From an uncultured Bacteroides sp. (GTDB taxonomy: Bacteria; Bacteroidota; Bacteroidia; Bacteroidales; Bacteroidaceae): DNA of 64,000 bases. Made by a program: the position numbers and the translations under genes. Of this stretch, positions 18,907 to 28,089 are shown in pieces. A model generated the notes under the pieces. The model was given only the letters and a program-made list of their open reading frames with translations, did not search any database and was not told the origin of the DNA. The stretch spans positions 4,344,365-4,408,364 of the forward strand of contig NZ_OY762899.1 of NCBI RefSeq assembly GCF_963666545.1, in the 5' to 3' direction. Position 1 is the first letter of the stretch. Every line of letters starts with the position of its first letter.

Positions 18907-19338
18907 CTATTTTTTACGATTGAATATTTTAATTAGTAATCTATCAAGGGAAAATTTGCCGGGTCCTACGAAATACATCAGAACAAATACAGTCAAATAG
19001 ATGAAGGCCATCTCTTTAACAGCAAAGACATCATTGCCGTGAATCATAAAGAAAGCTACTAACATCGTGATAATCATTGGAATCATTGATAATCTATATA
19101 AGAGGCCAAAAATGAAAGCTATAGAGCAAACCAGTTCTCCAAAGATTGCTAATGCTAAGGATACGGAACTTCCAACTCCAAGAGGGTCGGGAAAGACTGC
19201 CGACATTTGATCAAAAGCATTCCATTTCTGTATGCCATGATTCATTAGTAGTAACCCAAACACAATTCTCATGGCTAACAGAAATAGTGATACTTTTGTA
19301 TCATCAGGTTTGGCGGGGAATAAAAATTTATAAATCAT
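18907..19338 (-). CDS. DoxX-family membrane protein
   Basis: 143 residues with four membrane helices. The first carries the DoxX pattern L-A-M-R-I-V-F-G-L-L-L-M-N-H-G-I-Q-K-W. DoxX proteins are small inner-membrane proteins, some linked to quinone or thiol redox; a precise role is not readable. It lies between DUF3332 and prs on the same strand, separated from prs by a long hairpin. Confidence 0.85.
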   Translation of the reverse strand: MIYKFLFPAKPDDTKVSLFLLAMRIVFGLLLMNHGIQKWNAFDQMSAVFPDPLGVGSSVSLALAIFGELVCSIAFIFGLLYRLSMIPMIITMLVAFFMIHGNDVFAVKEMAFIYLTVFVLMYFVGPGKFSLDRLLIKIFNRKK

Positions 19339-19434
19339 TACCTTTTCATTTAGTTAATATGAATCTATAACGAAAAGAAGACTGTAATTGTTTGATAGCC
19401 GTTCAGGATATCCAAATAATGCACTTGAAAAATA

Positions 19435-19481
19435 TCCCTGATTATCTTTGAATAAAGATTGTATTCAAAGATAATCAGGGA
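19435..19481 (-). terminator. Perfect 20-bp hairpin after prs
   Basis: Perfect inverted repeat, 20 bases per arm (TCCCTGATTATCTTTGAATA), 7-base loop at 19455-19461. On the minus strand it is followed by a short T run, so it most likely terminates prs. Confidence 0.75.
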
Positions 19482-19520
19482 ATATATTGTATGAAATACT
19501 GTTATATCGAAAGTCTGGAA

Positions 19521-20459
19521 TCAGATAATGTATTGAGAGCTAATAGATTCGTTGTTTACTACTCTCTTTATCGTTTCCGCAAACATTTTGGCTATGCTAA
19601 GTTGTTTTACTTTTGGACTATTTTTGCAGTAGGGTATGCTATCTGTAAAGACCATTTCCGAAAGCGCTGATTCTGTTACTCTTTCTGAAGCCGGATCAGA
19701 CATAACACAATGGCTCGCAATGGCTCTTACCGATTCTGCACCTGCTTCCAGCATTATGTTGGCTGCTTTTGTTATTGTGCCTGCAGTATCTACTATATCG
19801 TCGATTAATACCACATTTTTGCCTTCTACATCACCGATTATCTGCATTGTTGCTACTTCATTCGCTCTCACACGAGATTTATTACAGAGTACCAACGGAA
19901 CGCCCAAATATTTAGAAAAAGTGCTTGCTCTTTTTGAACCTCCAACGTCAGGAGTGGCAATAACAAGATTTTCTAGTTGCAATGATTGAATGTATGGAAG
20001 AAAAACTGCAGAAGCATATAAGTGATCCACTGGAATATTGAAAAATCCCTGAATCTGATCAGCATGCAAATCCATTGTTATTAAGCGGTCAATCCCTGCT
20101 ACTGCAAGCAAATCGGCTACTAATTTGGCACCAATAGAAACACGCGGTTTGTCTTTTCTATCTTGACGGGCCCATCCAAAATATGGAATTACGGCAATGA
20201 CACTTTTAGCAGAAGCTCTTTTGGCTGCATCAACCATCAGCAGAAGTTCCATTAAATTGTCTGAATTGGGATAGGTGGACTGAACCAGAAATACTTGAGA
20301 ACCGCGAATAGACTCTTCATAAGAAACTGCGAATTCACCGTCGGCAAAGTGGGTGATATTCATATTTCCTAAGGGACAATCAAGGCTGGCGCAGATCTTT
20401 TCTGCTAGGTATCTCGATTTAGTGCCCGAGAATACCATAAAGGGTGATTTTTCGCTCAT
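19521..20459 (-). CDS. prs: Ribose-phosphate pyrophosphokinase
   Basis: Makes PRPP from ribose 5-phosphate and ATP for nucleotide, histidine and tryptophan synthesis. 312 residues, the usual length. Visible: the N-terminal F-S-G-T-K-S-R start strand, N-I-T-H-F-A-D-G-E, the ATP/Mg site R-Q-D-R-K-D-K-P-R, D-L-H-A-D-Q-I-Q-G-F-F, and the PRPP-binding loop V-L-I-D-D-I-V-D-T-A-G-T. Single-gene unit with its own -7 element upstream and a hairpin downstream. Confidence 0.97.
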   Translation of the reverse strand: MSEKSPFMVFSGTKSRYLAEKICASLDCPLGNMNITHFADGEFAVSYEESIRGSQVFLVQSTYPNSDNLMELLLMVDAAKRASAKSVIAVIPYFGWARQDRKDKPRVSIGAKLVADLLAVAGIDRLITMDLHADQIQGFFNIPVDHLYASAVFLPYIQSLQLENLVIATPDVGGSKRASTFSKYLGVPLVLCNKSRVRANEVATMQIIGDVEGKNVVLIDDIVDTAGTITKAANIMLEAGAESVRAIASHCVMSDPASERVTESALSEMVFTDSIPYCKNSPKVKQLSIAKMFAETIKRVVNNESISSQYII

Positions 20460-20496
20460 TATTGTAATAGTTGTAACCTATTTGTTAATTTGCTCG

Positions 20497-20504
20497 CAAA
20501 GGTA
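20497..20504 (-). promoter_or_regulatory. -7 element (TACCTTTG) of prs
   Basis: Exact TAnnTTTG match on the minus strand, about 38 bases before the prs start. Confidence 0.55.
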
Positions 20505-20634
20505 TGAATTCTCTTATCAATCTAAAAGACTTATTGTAGAAAAAATATTTTTGCATATAGTTTTCTTGTCTCTATCCTTGTGTTGAATAGATAATAAAAC
20601 TTATTAGAATGAACTGTTTGTATGGAAAAAATAG

Positions 20635-20642
20635 TAGATTTG
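20635..20642 (+). promoter_or_regulatory. -7 element (TAGATTTG) of the double kinase gene
   Basis: TAGATTTG matches the consensus 25 bases before the start codon. A TTTG at 20617-20620 is only 14 bases upstream, closer than usual. Confidence 0.45.
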
Positions 20643-20667
20643 CTTTCTTAAAACAAGATTTGGCAAA

Positions 20668-23600
20668 ATGAATCCCCGCTTATCCATAATCACTTTGTGC
20701 CTGCTGCTTGCGTCAGCCTTCTTTTCATGTGTAGACATGGCACCTACTAAAGAGGTGCGATTCATTGATTCTCTCAATCAACAAGCTTATTTCTTTCGTT
20801 ATAAAAATATTGATTCATCGTTTATGCTCGCTCAACAGGCTTATCGTGGAGTTAGCTTGTATGGTCAGGGTAAGGCGGAAGCTTGCAATAATTTAGCTTT
20901 TTGTGCCTTTATGCGGATGAATTTTGAGATGGCTGAACGGTTGCATAAACAGACGTATAGTATTACCAAAAATGAATTGGAATTGCTTATAGCTGATGTC
21001 GGACTGATGAAAGTTTATCAGCGAACAGCTATGAACAAGGAGTTCTATGATTATCGAAATAGTGCTATCAGGCGGATGAAACGAATAGACGAAGACCGTA
21101 ATCTTTTTGTCGACAGTCATGAAAAAATCCGTTTAAACTATGCTTTTTCAGAATTCTCTATCGTTTCAGCCATTTACTATTATTACCTCCAACAACAACC
21201 CGAAGCTGCGGCTTCACTCAATGAAATCCAATTAGAGCAGGATTTGGTTGCTGATACCAGTCAGATGCTTTATTATCATTATATAAAAGGTTCGGCAGGT
21301 TTGTGTGAAGGTGAAACATCTGAAGCTCGTAAACTAAACGAGTTTGATGAGTTGTATGCCACGTGGCATATCGCTTCTCAACAAAGGTATGTTTACTTTG
21401 AAGGAAATGGCATACAAGGATTGGCTAATCTTATGATTACGCCTGATAACTTTGCTTTGTTTCAAACCAGGCGGCAACATGCATTAAAACAATTTGGAGT
21501 AACTGTTGATACATTGTTACCACTTCGTCTGGCTGAAATCTCATTGAGTAAGTTTCGCCGCTACAATGATCTCTATCAAATAGCAGCGGCTTATGTTACT
21601 ATTGGGAAATATCTCAATACTCATGGCCGCTATGCTGAAGCGCTCGATACACTCACTAAGGCACTTAATTGCGTTAACCGTCATCATCAGCTTTATTATT
21701 CACAACATCATGATTCGTTGCGTGCAGATATCTTAAAGCCTTTTATCGACGGAGATACGCTCTATACAGAGCTTAGCTGGATGGGCAAAGGGAAGATAAA
21801 AACCGTACCTGAGTGGATATCCCGTATTCGTGAGCAATTAAGTGTATCGTATGCAGGCATGGGTCTGAAAATTCCTTCGGACTATAATCGTAATGTCTAT
21901 CTTGCTATATTGGAGTATACCCGACAGGATAAACAGTTTGAGAGTCGTTATCAAGCACTAGAGCTGGAATCAAGACAGCTTAATCTGCTTCTTTTCTTCG
22001 TAATACTAGGATTGCTGTGTGTCTTTGTTTTGTTTTGGATCTTTAATAAACGTTCTAAGAAACGGAACTTGATGCACATATACCGATTAAGACTCACTTT
22101 AGATATTTGCCAGAAAATAACGGCATCCATTCCTGCCACAATTTCTGAAGAGGAGGAAATAGTGCAGGCCATTACTGTGGCTATTCAGCCGGATATGGAG
22201 AAACTGTTCGGAGTCAGAGCTATCCATCTTGAATTGGAAGGGGGCGAACGTATGGATGTAGACGGTCCTATTATCGATGAATTTGTAAAGTCGGATTTTA
22301 GTCTCTATGTGCCAGATAAAGAATTACCTATCGGATTACTAACGCTTCATACTCTTCGTAAACTGACGAAGGATGAACGTGCACTGGTTTGTGTTATCAC
22401 GCCTTACATAGCATGGACTCTGGATAATGGCATGACGTTTATTTCTTTGGGTGATGAACAAAAAAAACTGGAAAAACAACGTTACGTTTATGAGCAGCAC
22501 ATTGCCCGAAATAAACGCCAAAATCTTATAAAAAAGTCGTGTATGGCTATTGTGAATGGCATTAATCCTTATATAGACAGAATTATCAATGAAGTAGATA
22601 AACTCACTAAGAAAGGATTCATCAATAGCGAGACGATTAAAAATGAAAAGATTCAGTATATTGATGAACTAGTAACCACCATCAATGAATATAATGATAT
22701 ACTGGCACTCTGGATAAAAATGAAGCAAGGTACATTAAGTTTGAATATAGAGAACTTCATGCTCAGTGAACTTTTTCTTCTGGTTGGTAAAGGACGCAGA
22801 ACATTCGAAATGAAACATCAGGTACTTGAGATAGAACCTACGGATGCTGTTGTCAAAGCGGATAAAGCACTCACGCTCTTCATGATTAACACATTGACCG
22901 AAAATGCTCGTAAGTATACTGCTGAAGGTGGGCGTATACGGGTCAGCGCACATGTTACGGATGAATATGTGGAGATTTCAATAGAAGATAACGGAAGTGG
23001 ACTTTCGGCTGCTGATGTGACTCGTATTTTGGGCGAGAAGGTATATGACTCTCGCATAATAGGTCTCGATAATACAGTTAATCCCGAAGAGTTGAAACAA
23101 AATAAGGGAAGTGGCTTTGGTTTGATGAACTGCAAAGGAATAATCGAAAAATACAGAAAGACGAATGATCTGTTTCGTGTATGCCAATTTAGTGTAGAGA
23201 GCACTGTAGGCAAAGGGAGCCGCTTTTACTTTCGTTTGCCCCAAGGTGTACGAAAAATGTTAGGTGTTCTATTCTTTTTTCTGTTATCGGCAACTGTTGT
23301 GTCATGTGATAATGAATCTCCTGTGAAAAATTCTGTTTCAGCAGATTCTGTTACTACTGGTTCTGAAAAAGGATACGAAACACTACTTAATGAAGCTTCG
23401 CTCTTTGCTGATACAGCCTATTATTGCAATGTGATAGAAGATTATGCACTAGCTCTCCAATATGCCGATTCGGCCATAAATCGACTTAATATTCATTATA
23501 AAAAATACGCTCACTTTCCACATGCTTACATGAGCTTGTATGGAGATGGAAGAACCCCTGCCGAGGTTGAATGGTGGAATACGATGTTTGATTCTGATTT

Positions 23601-25122
23601 TCATGTTATTCTTGATATTCGCAATGAAGCATCTGTGTCGCTACTTGCCTTAAAGAAGTGGGAAGCTTACAGCTATAACAATGCTGCTTATACTTCTCTG
23701 TATAAGTTGCTGGGGGAAGATCAATCACTCGAGGATTACTGCAAGCAGTTGGAGCGCTCCACAACAAACAAGACGGTAGGGATCATTCTCTGTTTGCTTT
23801 TACTTGTATCGTCACTGATAGGTTACTATATTATATATGTGCGGAAGAGGTTAATTAACAGACTCAATCTTGAACAAGTTTTGGAAGTGAACAAGACGGT
23901 GTTTGCTTCTTCTTTGTTACGCTCACAAGAGACAGCCGAGCTTCTACTGCGTGAAGAAGAAACACTCAAAGAGATTCCTCAACACATTGTTGATGAGTCG
24001 TTTGATTCGGTCAACGAACTCTTGATGATAGACAGTATTGGTATAGCTGTCTACAATGAAACTGCGCATAAGTTAGAATTTGCCTCCAACCCTCGATGTG
24101 AAACGATGCCACTTATTGCGCAACGTTGTTTTGATGAACAAGTTCAGTTGTATGAAGAAAAATTTCAGGCACTTCCATTGATCGTTGATGCAGGAGAGAA
24201 TAGGCTCTGCGTAGGTGTGTTGACTATTGGTAAGCAAAAACTTGCTAATCAAGAAACCGATACTCTGCTTGTTGAGTTAATCACTCGATATATAGCTATT
24301 GTGGTATTTAATGCTGTGGTGAAACTTGCGATGAGATATCGGGACATTGAATCGGCTCAGGAAGAAACCCGTCGCGCATCTTTGGAAGATAACTTGCTAC
24401 ATGTGCAAAACATGGTGTTGGATAATTGTCTTTCCACCATTAAGCACGAAACCATCTATTACCCCAATAAGATAAAACAAATAATAGATAAGATCCAATC
24501 ACGGACTCTTTCACCTGCAGAAGAAAAAGAAAATATAGAAGCAATTGCCGAATTGATAGAATACTATAAAGGCATTTTTACGATACTCAGTTCGTGTGCT
24601 TCGCGGCAGTTAGAAGAGGTCACTTTCCGTCGCTCGATTATAAGAGTCACAGATCTCTTTGAGCATGCCGAAAAATATTTTCGCAAGGTGAGTAAAAATT
24701 ATCCGAATCGGATCTCTCTTTCGTCCCAACCGATGGAAGCCTTGGTGGTAGGAGACCTTCAGCTGTTATGCTTCTTGTTCGAGAACTTGATTGATGAAGC
24801 CCTTTCTGCACCTTATGAGGGAGAGTTGGAAATACAAGCTTGTCCTGATGGGGAATATATACGTTTTTCATTCATAGATAAGCGTCGGCAAAAAACCATA
24901 GAGGAACTCAATCAACTGTTCTATCCCAATCTTAATCGAATGATGGCGGGTGTGCGGGGTGAGTTAACCGGCACGGAATATTTGGTATGTAAACAGATTA
25001 TTCGTGACCATGATGAATTTGCTCTTCGGCGTGGTTGCCGCATCAATGCTGAGCCTGTTGCCGAAGGAGGATTCACCGTTTATTTCACTATTCCTAAACG
25101 AGAAACTAAAGTAATAAAATAA
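20668..25122 (+). CDS. Tandem double sensor histidine kinase, DUF5112/DUF5113-like
   Basis: 1484 residues in two homologous halves. Half 1: signal/lipoprotein-like start (F-F-S-C), periplasmic TPR-type helices, membrane helix about 440-462, then a kinase core with N box (T-E-N-A-R-K-Y), G1 box D774-N-G-S-G and G2 box G814-S-G-F-G-L. At the place expected for the phospho-acceptor His it has Asn630. Half 2: hydrophobic segment with a second lipobox (864-880, V-V-S-C), short periplasmic helical part, membrane helix about 1036-1060, then a core with His1260 (I-K-H-E-T). Its N, G1 and G2 boxes have lost their key residues. The two cores align by eye. Six bases separate it from the response regulator fragment, and the last 249 bases are repeated downstream. 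Family names are from memory. Confidence 0.85.
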   Translation: MNPRLSIITLCLLLASAFFSCVDMAPTKEVRFIDSLNQQAYFFRYKNIDSSFMLAQQAYRGVSLYGQGKAEACNNLAFCAFMRMNFEMAERLHKQTYSITKNELELLIADVGLMKVYQRTAMNKEFYDYRNSAIRRMKRIDEDRNLFVDSHEKIRLNYAFSEFSIVSAIYYYYLQQQPEAAASLNEIQLEQDLVADTSQMLYYHYIKGSAGLCEGETSEARKLNEFDELYATWHIASQQRYVYFEGNGIQGLANLMITPDNFALFQTRRQHALKQFGVTVDTLLPLRLAEISLSKFRRYNDLYQIAAAYVTIGKYLNTHGRYAEALDTLTKALNCVNRHHQLYYSQHHDSLRADILKPFIDGDTLYTELSWMGKGKIKTVPEWISRIREQLSVSYAGMGLKIPSDYNRNVYLAILEYTRQDKQFESRYQALELESRQLNLLLFFVILGLLCVFVLFWIFNKRSKKRNLMHIYRLRLTLDICQKITASIPATISEEEEIVQAITVAIQPDMEKLFGVRAIHLELEGGERMDVDGPIIDEFVKSDFSLYVPDKELPIGLLTLHTLRKLTKDERALVCVITPYIAWTLDNGMTFISLGDEQKKLEKQRYVYEQHIARNKRQNLIKKSCMAIVNGINPYIDRIINEVDKLTKKGFINSETIKNEKIQYIDELVTTINEYNDILALWIKMKQGTLSLNIENFMLSELFLLVGKGRRTFEMKHQVLEIEPTDAVVKADKALTLFMINTLTENARKYTAEGGRIRVSAHVTDEYVEISIEDNGSGLSAADVTRILGEKVYDSRIIGLDNTVNPEELKQNKGSGFGLMNCKGIIEKYRKTNDLFRVCQFSVESTVGKGSRFYFRLPQGVRKMLGVLFFFLLSATVVSCDNESPVKNSVSADSVTTGSEKGYETLLNEASLFADTAYYCNVIEDYALALQYADSAINRLNIHYKKYAHFPHAYMSLYGDGRTPAEVEWWNTMFDSDFHVILDIRNEASVSLLALKKWEAYSYNNAAYTSLYKLLGEDQSLEDYCKQLERSTTNKTVGIILCLLLLVSSLIGYYIIYVRKRLINRLNLEQVLEVNKTVFASSLLRSQETAELLLREEETLKEIPQHIVDESFDSVNELLMIDSIGIAVYNETAHKLEFASNPRCETMPLIAQRCFDEQVQLYEEKFQALPLIVDAGENRLCVGVLTIGKQKLANQETDTLLVELITRYIAIVVFNAVVKLAMRYRDIESAQEETRRASLEDNLLHVQNMVLDNCLSTIKHETIYYPNKIKQIIDKIQSRTLSPAEEKENIEAIAELIEYYKGIFTILSSCASRQLEEVTFRRSIIRVTDLFEHAEKYFRKVSKNYPNRISLSSQPMEALVVGDLQLLCFLFENLIDEALSAPYEGELEIQACPDGEYIRFSFIDKRRQKTIEELNQLFYPNLNRMMAGVRGELTGTEYLVCKQIIRDHDEFALRRGCRINAEPVAEGGFTVYFTIPKRETKVIK

Positions 25123-25128
25123 AGAAAG

Positions 25129-25353
25129 ATGGAAGAAAAGCTGTTTAAAGTAATTATAGTAGAAGACGTTAAACTCGAACTAAAAGGAACCGAAGAAATC
25201 TTTCGCCACGAAATACCCAATGCAGAAGTTATTGGCACGGCTATGACAGAGAAAGAGTTCTGGCCTCTTATTGAAAGTCGGCAGCCCGATATGGTATTGC
25301 TCGATCTTGGCTTGGGTGGCTCTACTACGATAGGCGTCGACATCTATAGATAA
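25129..25353 (+). pseudogene. Truncated first copy of the response regulator gene
   Basis: Identical to the first 72 codons of the intact regulator, then two codons from the joint and a TAA stop. It keeps the acidic pair (E12, D13) and phospho-Asp D59 but lacks the second half of the receiver and the whole output domain. Product of the tandem duplication; it is unlikely to fold. Confidence 0.85.
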
Positions 25354-25594
25354 GCGTCGGCAAAAAACCATAGAGGAACTCAATCAACTGTTCTATCCCA
25401 ATCTTAATCGAATGATGGCGGGTGTGCGGGGTGAGTTAACCGGCACGGAATATTTGGTATGTAAACAGATTATTCGTGACCATGATGAATTTGCTCTTCG
25501 GCGTGGTTGCCGCATCAATGCTGAGCCTGTTGCCGAAGGAGGATTCACCGTTTATTTCACTATTCCTAAACGAGAAACTAAAGTAATAAAATAA
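25346..25594 (+). pseudogene. Duplicated 3' end of the double kinase gene
   Basis: Repeats the last 82 codons and the stop of the kinase. An internal ATG at 25412 gives a 60-residue frame, but no independent start signal is seen. Remnant of the 472-bp duplication. Confidence 0.85.
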
Positions 25595-25600
25595 AGAAAG

Positions 25601-26329
25601 ATGGAAGAAAAGCTGTTTAAAGTAATTATAGTAGAAGACGTTAAACTCGAACTAAAAGGAACCGAAGAAATCTTTCGCCACGAAATACCCAATGCAGAAG
25701 TTATTGGCACGGCTATGACAGAGAAAGAGTTCTGGCCTCTTATTGAAAGTCGGCAGCCCGATATGGTATTGCTCGATCTTGGCTTGGGTGGCTCTACTAC
25801 GATAGGCGTCGACATCTGTCGCAACATCTGTAAACGATATCCGGGTGTGCGAGTGCTCATTTTTACAGGCGAAATCTTGAACGAGAAACTTTGGGTAGAT
25901 GTGCTAGATGCAGGAGCCGATGGCATCATTTTGAAAACAGGCGAGCTACTTACTAAAACAGATGTACAAGCCGTAATGGATGGAAAGAAACTTGTTTTTA
26001 ATTATCCAATTCTTGAGAAGATAGTAGACCGATTCAAGAAATCTGTTGCCAACGATGCGCGCAGACAAGAAGCTGTTATCGGTTATGACATCGATGAATA
26101 CGACGAACGCTTTCTGCGTCATTTGGCTTTGGGATATACCAAAGATATGATCGCAGCACTCAAAGGTATGCCGTTTGGGGTGAAATCCCTTGAGAAACGA
26201 CAGAACGATCTTGTAGGTCGGCTTTTTGCAGAAGGTGAGAGGGTAGGAGTGAATGCTACCCGGCTTGTTGTACGGGCTTTAGAACTTCGTGTCATTGATC
26301 TTGATAATCTTGAGGCCGATGAAGAATAG
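25601..26329 (+). CDS. Response regulator paired with the double kinase
   Basis: 242 residues. Receiver domain at 1-125 with acidic pair E12/D13, phospho-Asp D59 (V-L-L-D-L-G-L-G-G) and a conserved Lys in I-I-L-K-T-G. The C-terminal region (about 145-235) is helical, with L-A-L-G-Y-T-K-D-M-I-A-A-L and a V-K-S-L-E-K-R-Q-N-D-L helix, like a LuxR-type or DUF5932-like helix-turn-helix; DNA binding is therefore likely but inferred. It follows the kinase tail by six bases and overlaps the transporter gene by 11 bases, so the regulator and transporter are co-translated. Confidence 0.88.
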   Translation: MEEKLFKVIIVEDVKLELKGTEEIFRHEIPNAEVIGTAMTEKEFWPLIESRQPDMVLLDLGLGGSTTIGVDICRNICKRYPGVRVLIFTGEILNEKLWVDVLDAGADGIILKTGELLTKTDVQAVMDGKKLVFNYPILEKIVDRFKKSVANDARRQEAVIGYDIDEYDERFLRHLALGYTKDMIAALKGMPFGVKSLEKRQNDLVGRLFAEGERVGVNATRLVVRALELRVIDLDNLEADEE

Positions 26330-27773
26330 ATGGCACATGCCTCACCCCGCCACGATGTTTTTCCTGCTTACGATGGTCATCGTGTTCCTCTCGTGGATAT
26401 TTGATATCTACGGGTTAAACGTTGTTCATCCTCAGACAGGACATGAAATTCGTGTGCAAAGCCTGCTTAGTCCCGAAAGTATCCGTTGGTTGCTACGTAG
26501 TGTAGTCACAAATTTCACAGGTTTTGTTCCCTTGGGGTTAGTCATTGTTGCTCTCTTTGGCGTAGGTGTGGCTCAACACTCAGGCTTCATTGGAGCTTGC
26601 ATTCGCCGTGGATTAAAGAAACACCGTAATCCTCGTCGCATCATTCTTTGGGTTATCTTTTTGGGAGTGCTTTCCAATGTAGTGGGTGATGCGGGATATA
26701 TTATCTTGTTACCTATAGCAGCGACACTTTTCCATTCCGTGGGACTTCACCCCATAGCCGGTATCATTACTGCTTATGTTTCTGTGGCTTGCGGTTATAG
26801 TGCTAACTTGGTGCTTACCACACTTGATCCTCTGATAGCATCTACTACACAAGATGCAGTTTTAAACCTTTCGCCTTTCAGTGGGAATGTTGGTCCCCTG
26901 TCCAACTATTATTTTATGTTCGTTTCCACTTTCCTCATTGCCGGCATCATTTACTTTATAACGCGTAGGAATTTACTTCCTGCTTTGGGAAGCTACCACG
27001 GTGAAGTAACTCCTGAAGGGTATAAACAACTCTCGCATAAAGAACGCAGAGCACTTGTTATTTCTTTTCTGATAGGCACACTCTATTTAGTCGCAATTCT
27101 TCTGGCTACTTTCTCTCCTTGGGGCATACTACGTGGTGTAAATGGAGGACTCATCCGTTCTCCTTTCATTATGGGCATTCTATTTCTGATATCCTTTGGT
27201 GTAGGCCTTATGGGAATGGTTTACGGTTTCGCTTCCGGGCGTTATCGTAGTGATGTTGATGTCATCGATGGTTTAACCCAGCCGATGCAAATGTTAGGCA
27301 TTTATCTGGTGATCGCCTTCTTTGCAGCCCAAATGTTTGCTTGCCTGGAATATTCTCATTTAGATAAGTGTCTGGCTATTGGTGGTGCAGATCTTCTCTT
27401 GTCGCTCAATATAAGCAACATGGGTATTCTTCTTCTATTTATCTTGTTCACGGCTGTGATCAATCTTATTATGGTATCATCTACCACCAAATGGGCTTTT
27501 ATGGCTTTTATTTTTGTTCCTGTGTTCCAGCAACTGGGTATAGTCCCCGAACTAACGCAGTGTGCTTATCGAATAGGCGACAGTTCAACCAACGCTCTTA
27601 CGCCTTTTCTGTTCTACATGCCTTTGGTGCTTACCTACATGCAGCATTACGACCGACAAATCACTTACGGATCTTTGCTGAAGTACACTTGGCGATACTC
27701 TGTTTACATTCTTTTGGCATGGATACTTCTTCTTTTTATTTGGTATGTAACAGGTTTACCCTTAGGACTATAG
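26319..27773 (+). CDS. AbgT-family transporter
   Basis: Inner-membrane transporter of the AbgT family (p-aminobenzoyl-glutamate uptake in E. coli; MtrF-type drug efflux in Neisseria). About 12 hydrophobic segments. The N-terminal P-H-P-A-T-M-F matches the family's conserved start. Also seen are G-D-A-G-Y-I-I-L-L-P, the N-L-V-L-T-T-L-D-P-L reentrant region and G-D-S-S-T-N-A-L-T-P-F near the C terminus. The frame opens at 26289, but the ATG at 26319 lies just before the family start motif and gives an 11-base overlap with the regulator gene. Substrate and direction are unknown. Confidence 0.9.
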   Translation: MKNRWHMPHPATMFFLLTMVIVFLSWIFDIYGLNVVHPQTGHEIRVQSLLSPESIRWLLRSVVTNFTGFVPLGLVIVALFGVGVAQHSGFIGACIRRGLKKHRNPRRIILWVIFLGVLSNVVGDAGYIILLPIAATLFHSVGLHPIAGIITAYVSVACGYSANLVLTTLDPLIASTTQDAVLNLSPFSGNVGPLSNYYFMFVSTFLIAGIIYFITRRNLLPALGSYHGEVTPEGYKQLSHKERRALVISFLIGTLYLVAILLATFSPWGILRGVNGGLIRSPFIMGILFLISFGVGLMGMVYGFASGRYRSDVDVIDGLTQPMQMLGIYLVIAFFAAQMFACLEYSHLDKCLAIGGADLLLSLNISNMGILLLFILFTAVINLIMVSSTTKWAFMAFIFVPVFQQLGIVPELTQCAYRIGDSSTNALTPFLFYMPLVLTYMQHYDRQITYGSLLKYTWRYSVYILLAWILLLFIWYVTGLPLGL

Positions 27774-27817
27774 CTCCTATTAGCAGGATAAGCAGATGAA
27801 AAAAGTAATAGAATCAT

Positions 27818-27847
27818 TTTGAAATATGATAAAAAGCACTACCTTTG
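27818..27847 (+). promoter_or_regulatory. Promoter of tRNA-Arg
   Basis: TTTG at 27818-27821, 18 bases, TACCTTTG at 27840-27847: a good match to the Bacteroides -33/-7 promoter. The tRNA starts 26 bases later. Confidence 0.8.
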
Positions 27848-27872
27848 CACCGCATTTAAGGCGTTTAAGGCC

Positions 27873-27946
<74 letters not shown>

Positions 27947-27954
27947 CATCAACT

Positions 27955-27990
27955 AACGAGCTGTAAGTCAATGATTTACAGCTCGTTTTC
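27955..27990 (+). terminator. Terminator of tRNA-Arg
   Basis: Perfect arms AACGAGCTGTAA and TTACAGCTCGTT, loop of 9 bases, then TTTCTT. Confidence 0.85.
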
Positions 27991-28089
27991 TTATACTCAA
28001 AATGTTGAAATGTTTTCTCGGGAAATAGCTAATTTACCCATATATAAGCAAACTGCTTGTCGAAATGTTTGTCGAAAAATACTAAAATT

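Larger units (their letters stand above)
24874..25817 (+). repeat. Exact 472-bp tandem duplication
   Basis: Copy 1 is 24874-25345 and copy 2 is 25346-25817, in direct head-to-tail order and identical as read. Each unit holds the last 249 bases of the double kinase gene, the 6-base spacer and the first 217 bases of the response regulator gene. No microhomology is seen at the joint (bases before the copies are C and T). The full kinase precedes it and the full regulator follows, so neither complete gene is broken. Confidence 0.95.

Noticed and set aside
25412-25594. 60-codon frame as a separate small protein
   Set aside because: It is simply the kinase C terminus within the second copy of the 472-bp duplication.
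27368-27799. 143-codon frame overlapping the AbgT gene
   Set aside because: Shadow of the transporter in another frame; no family features.
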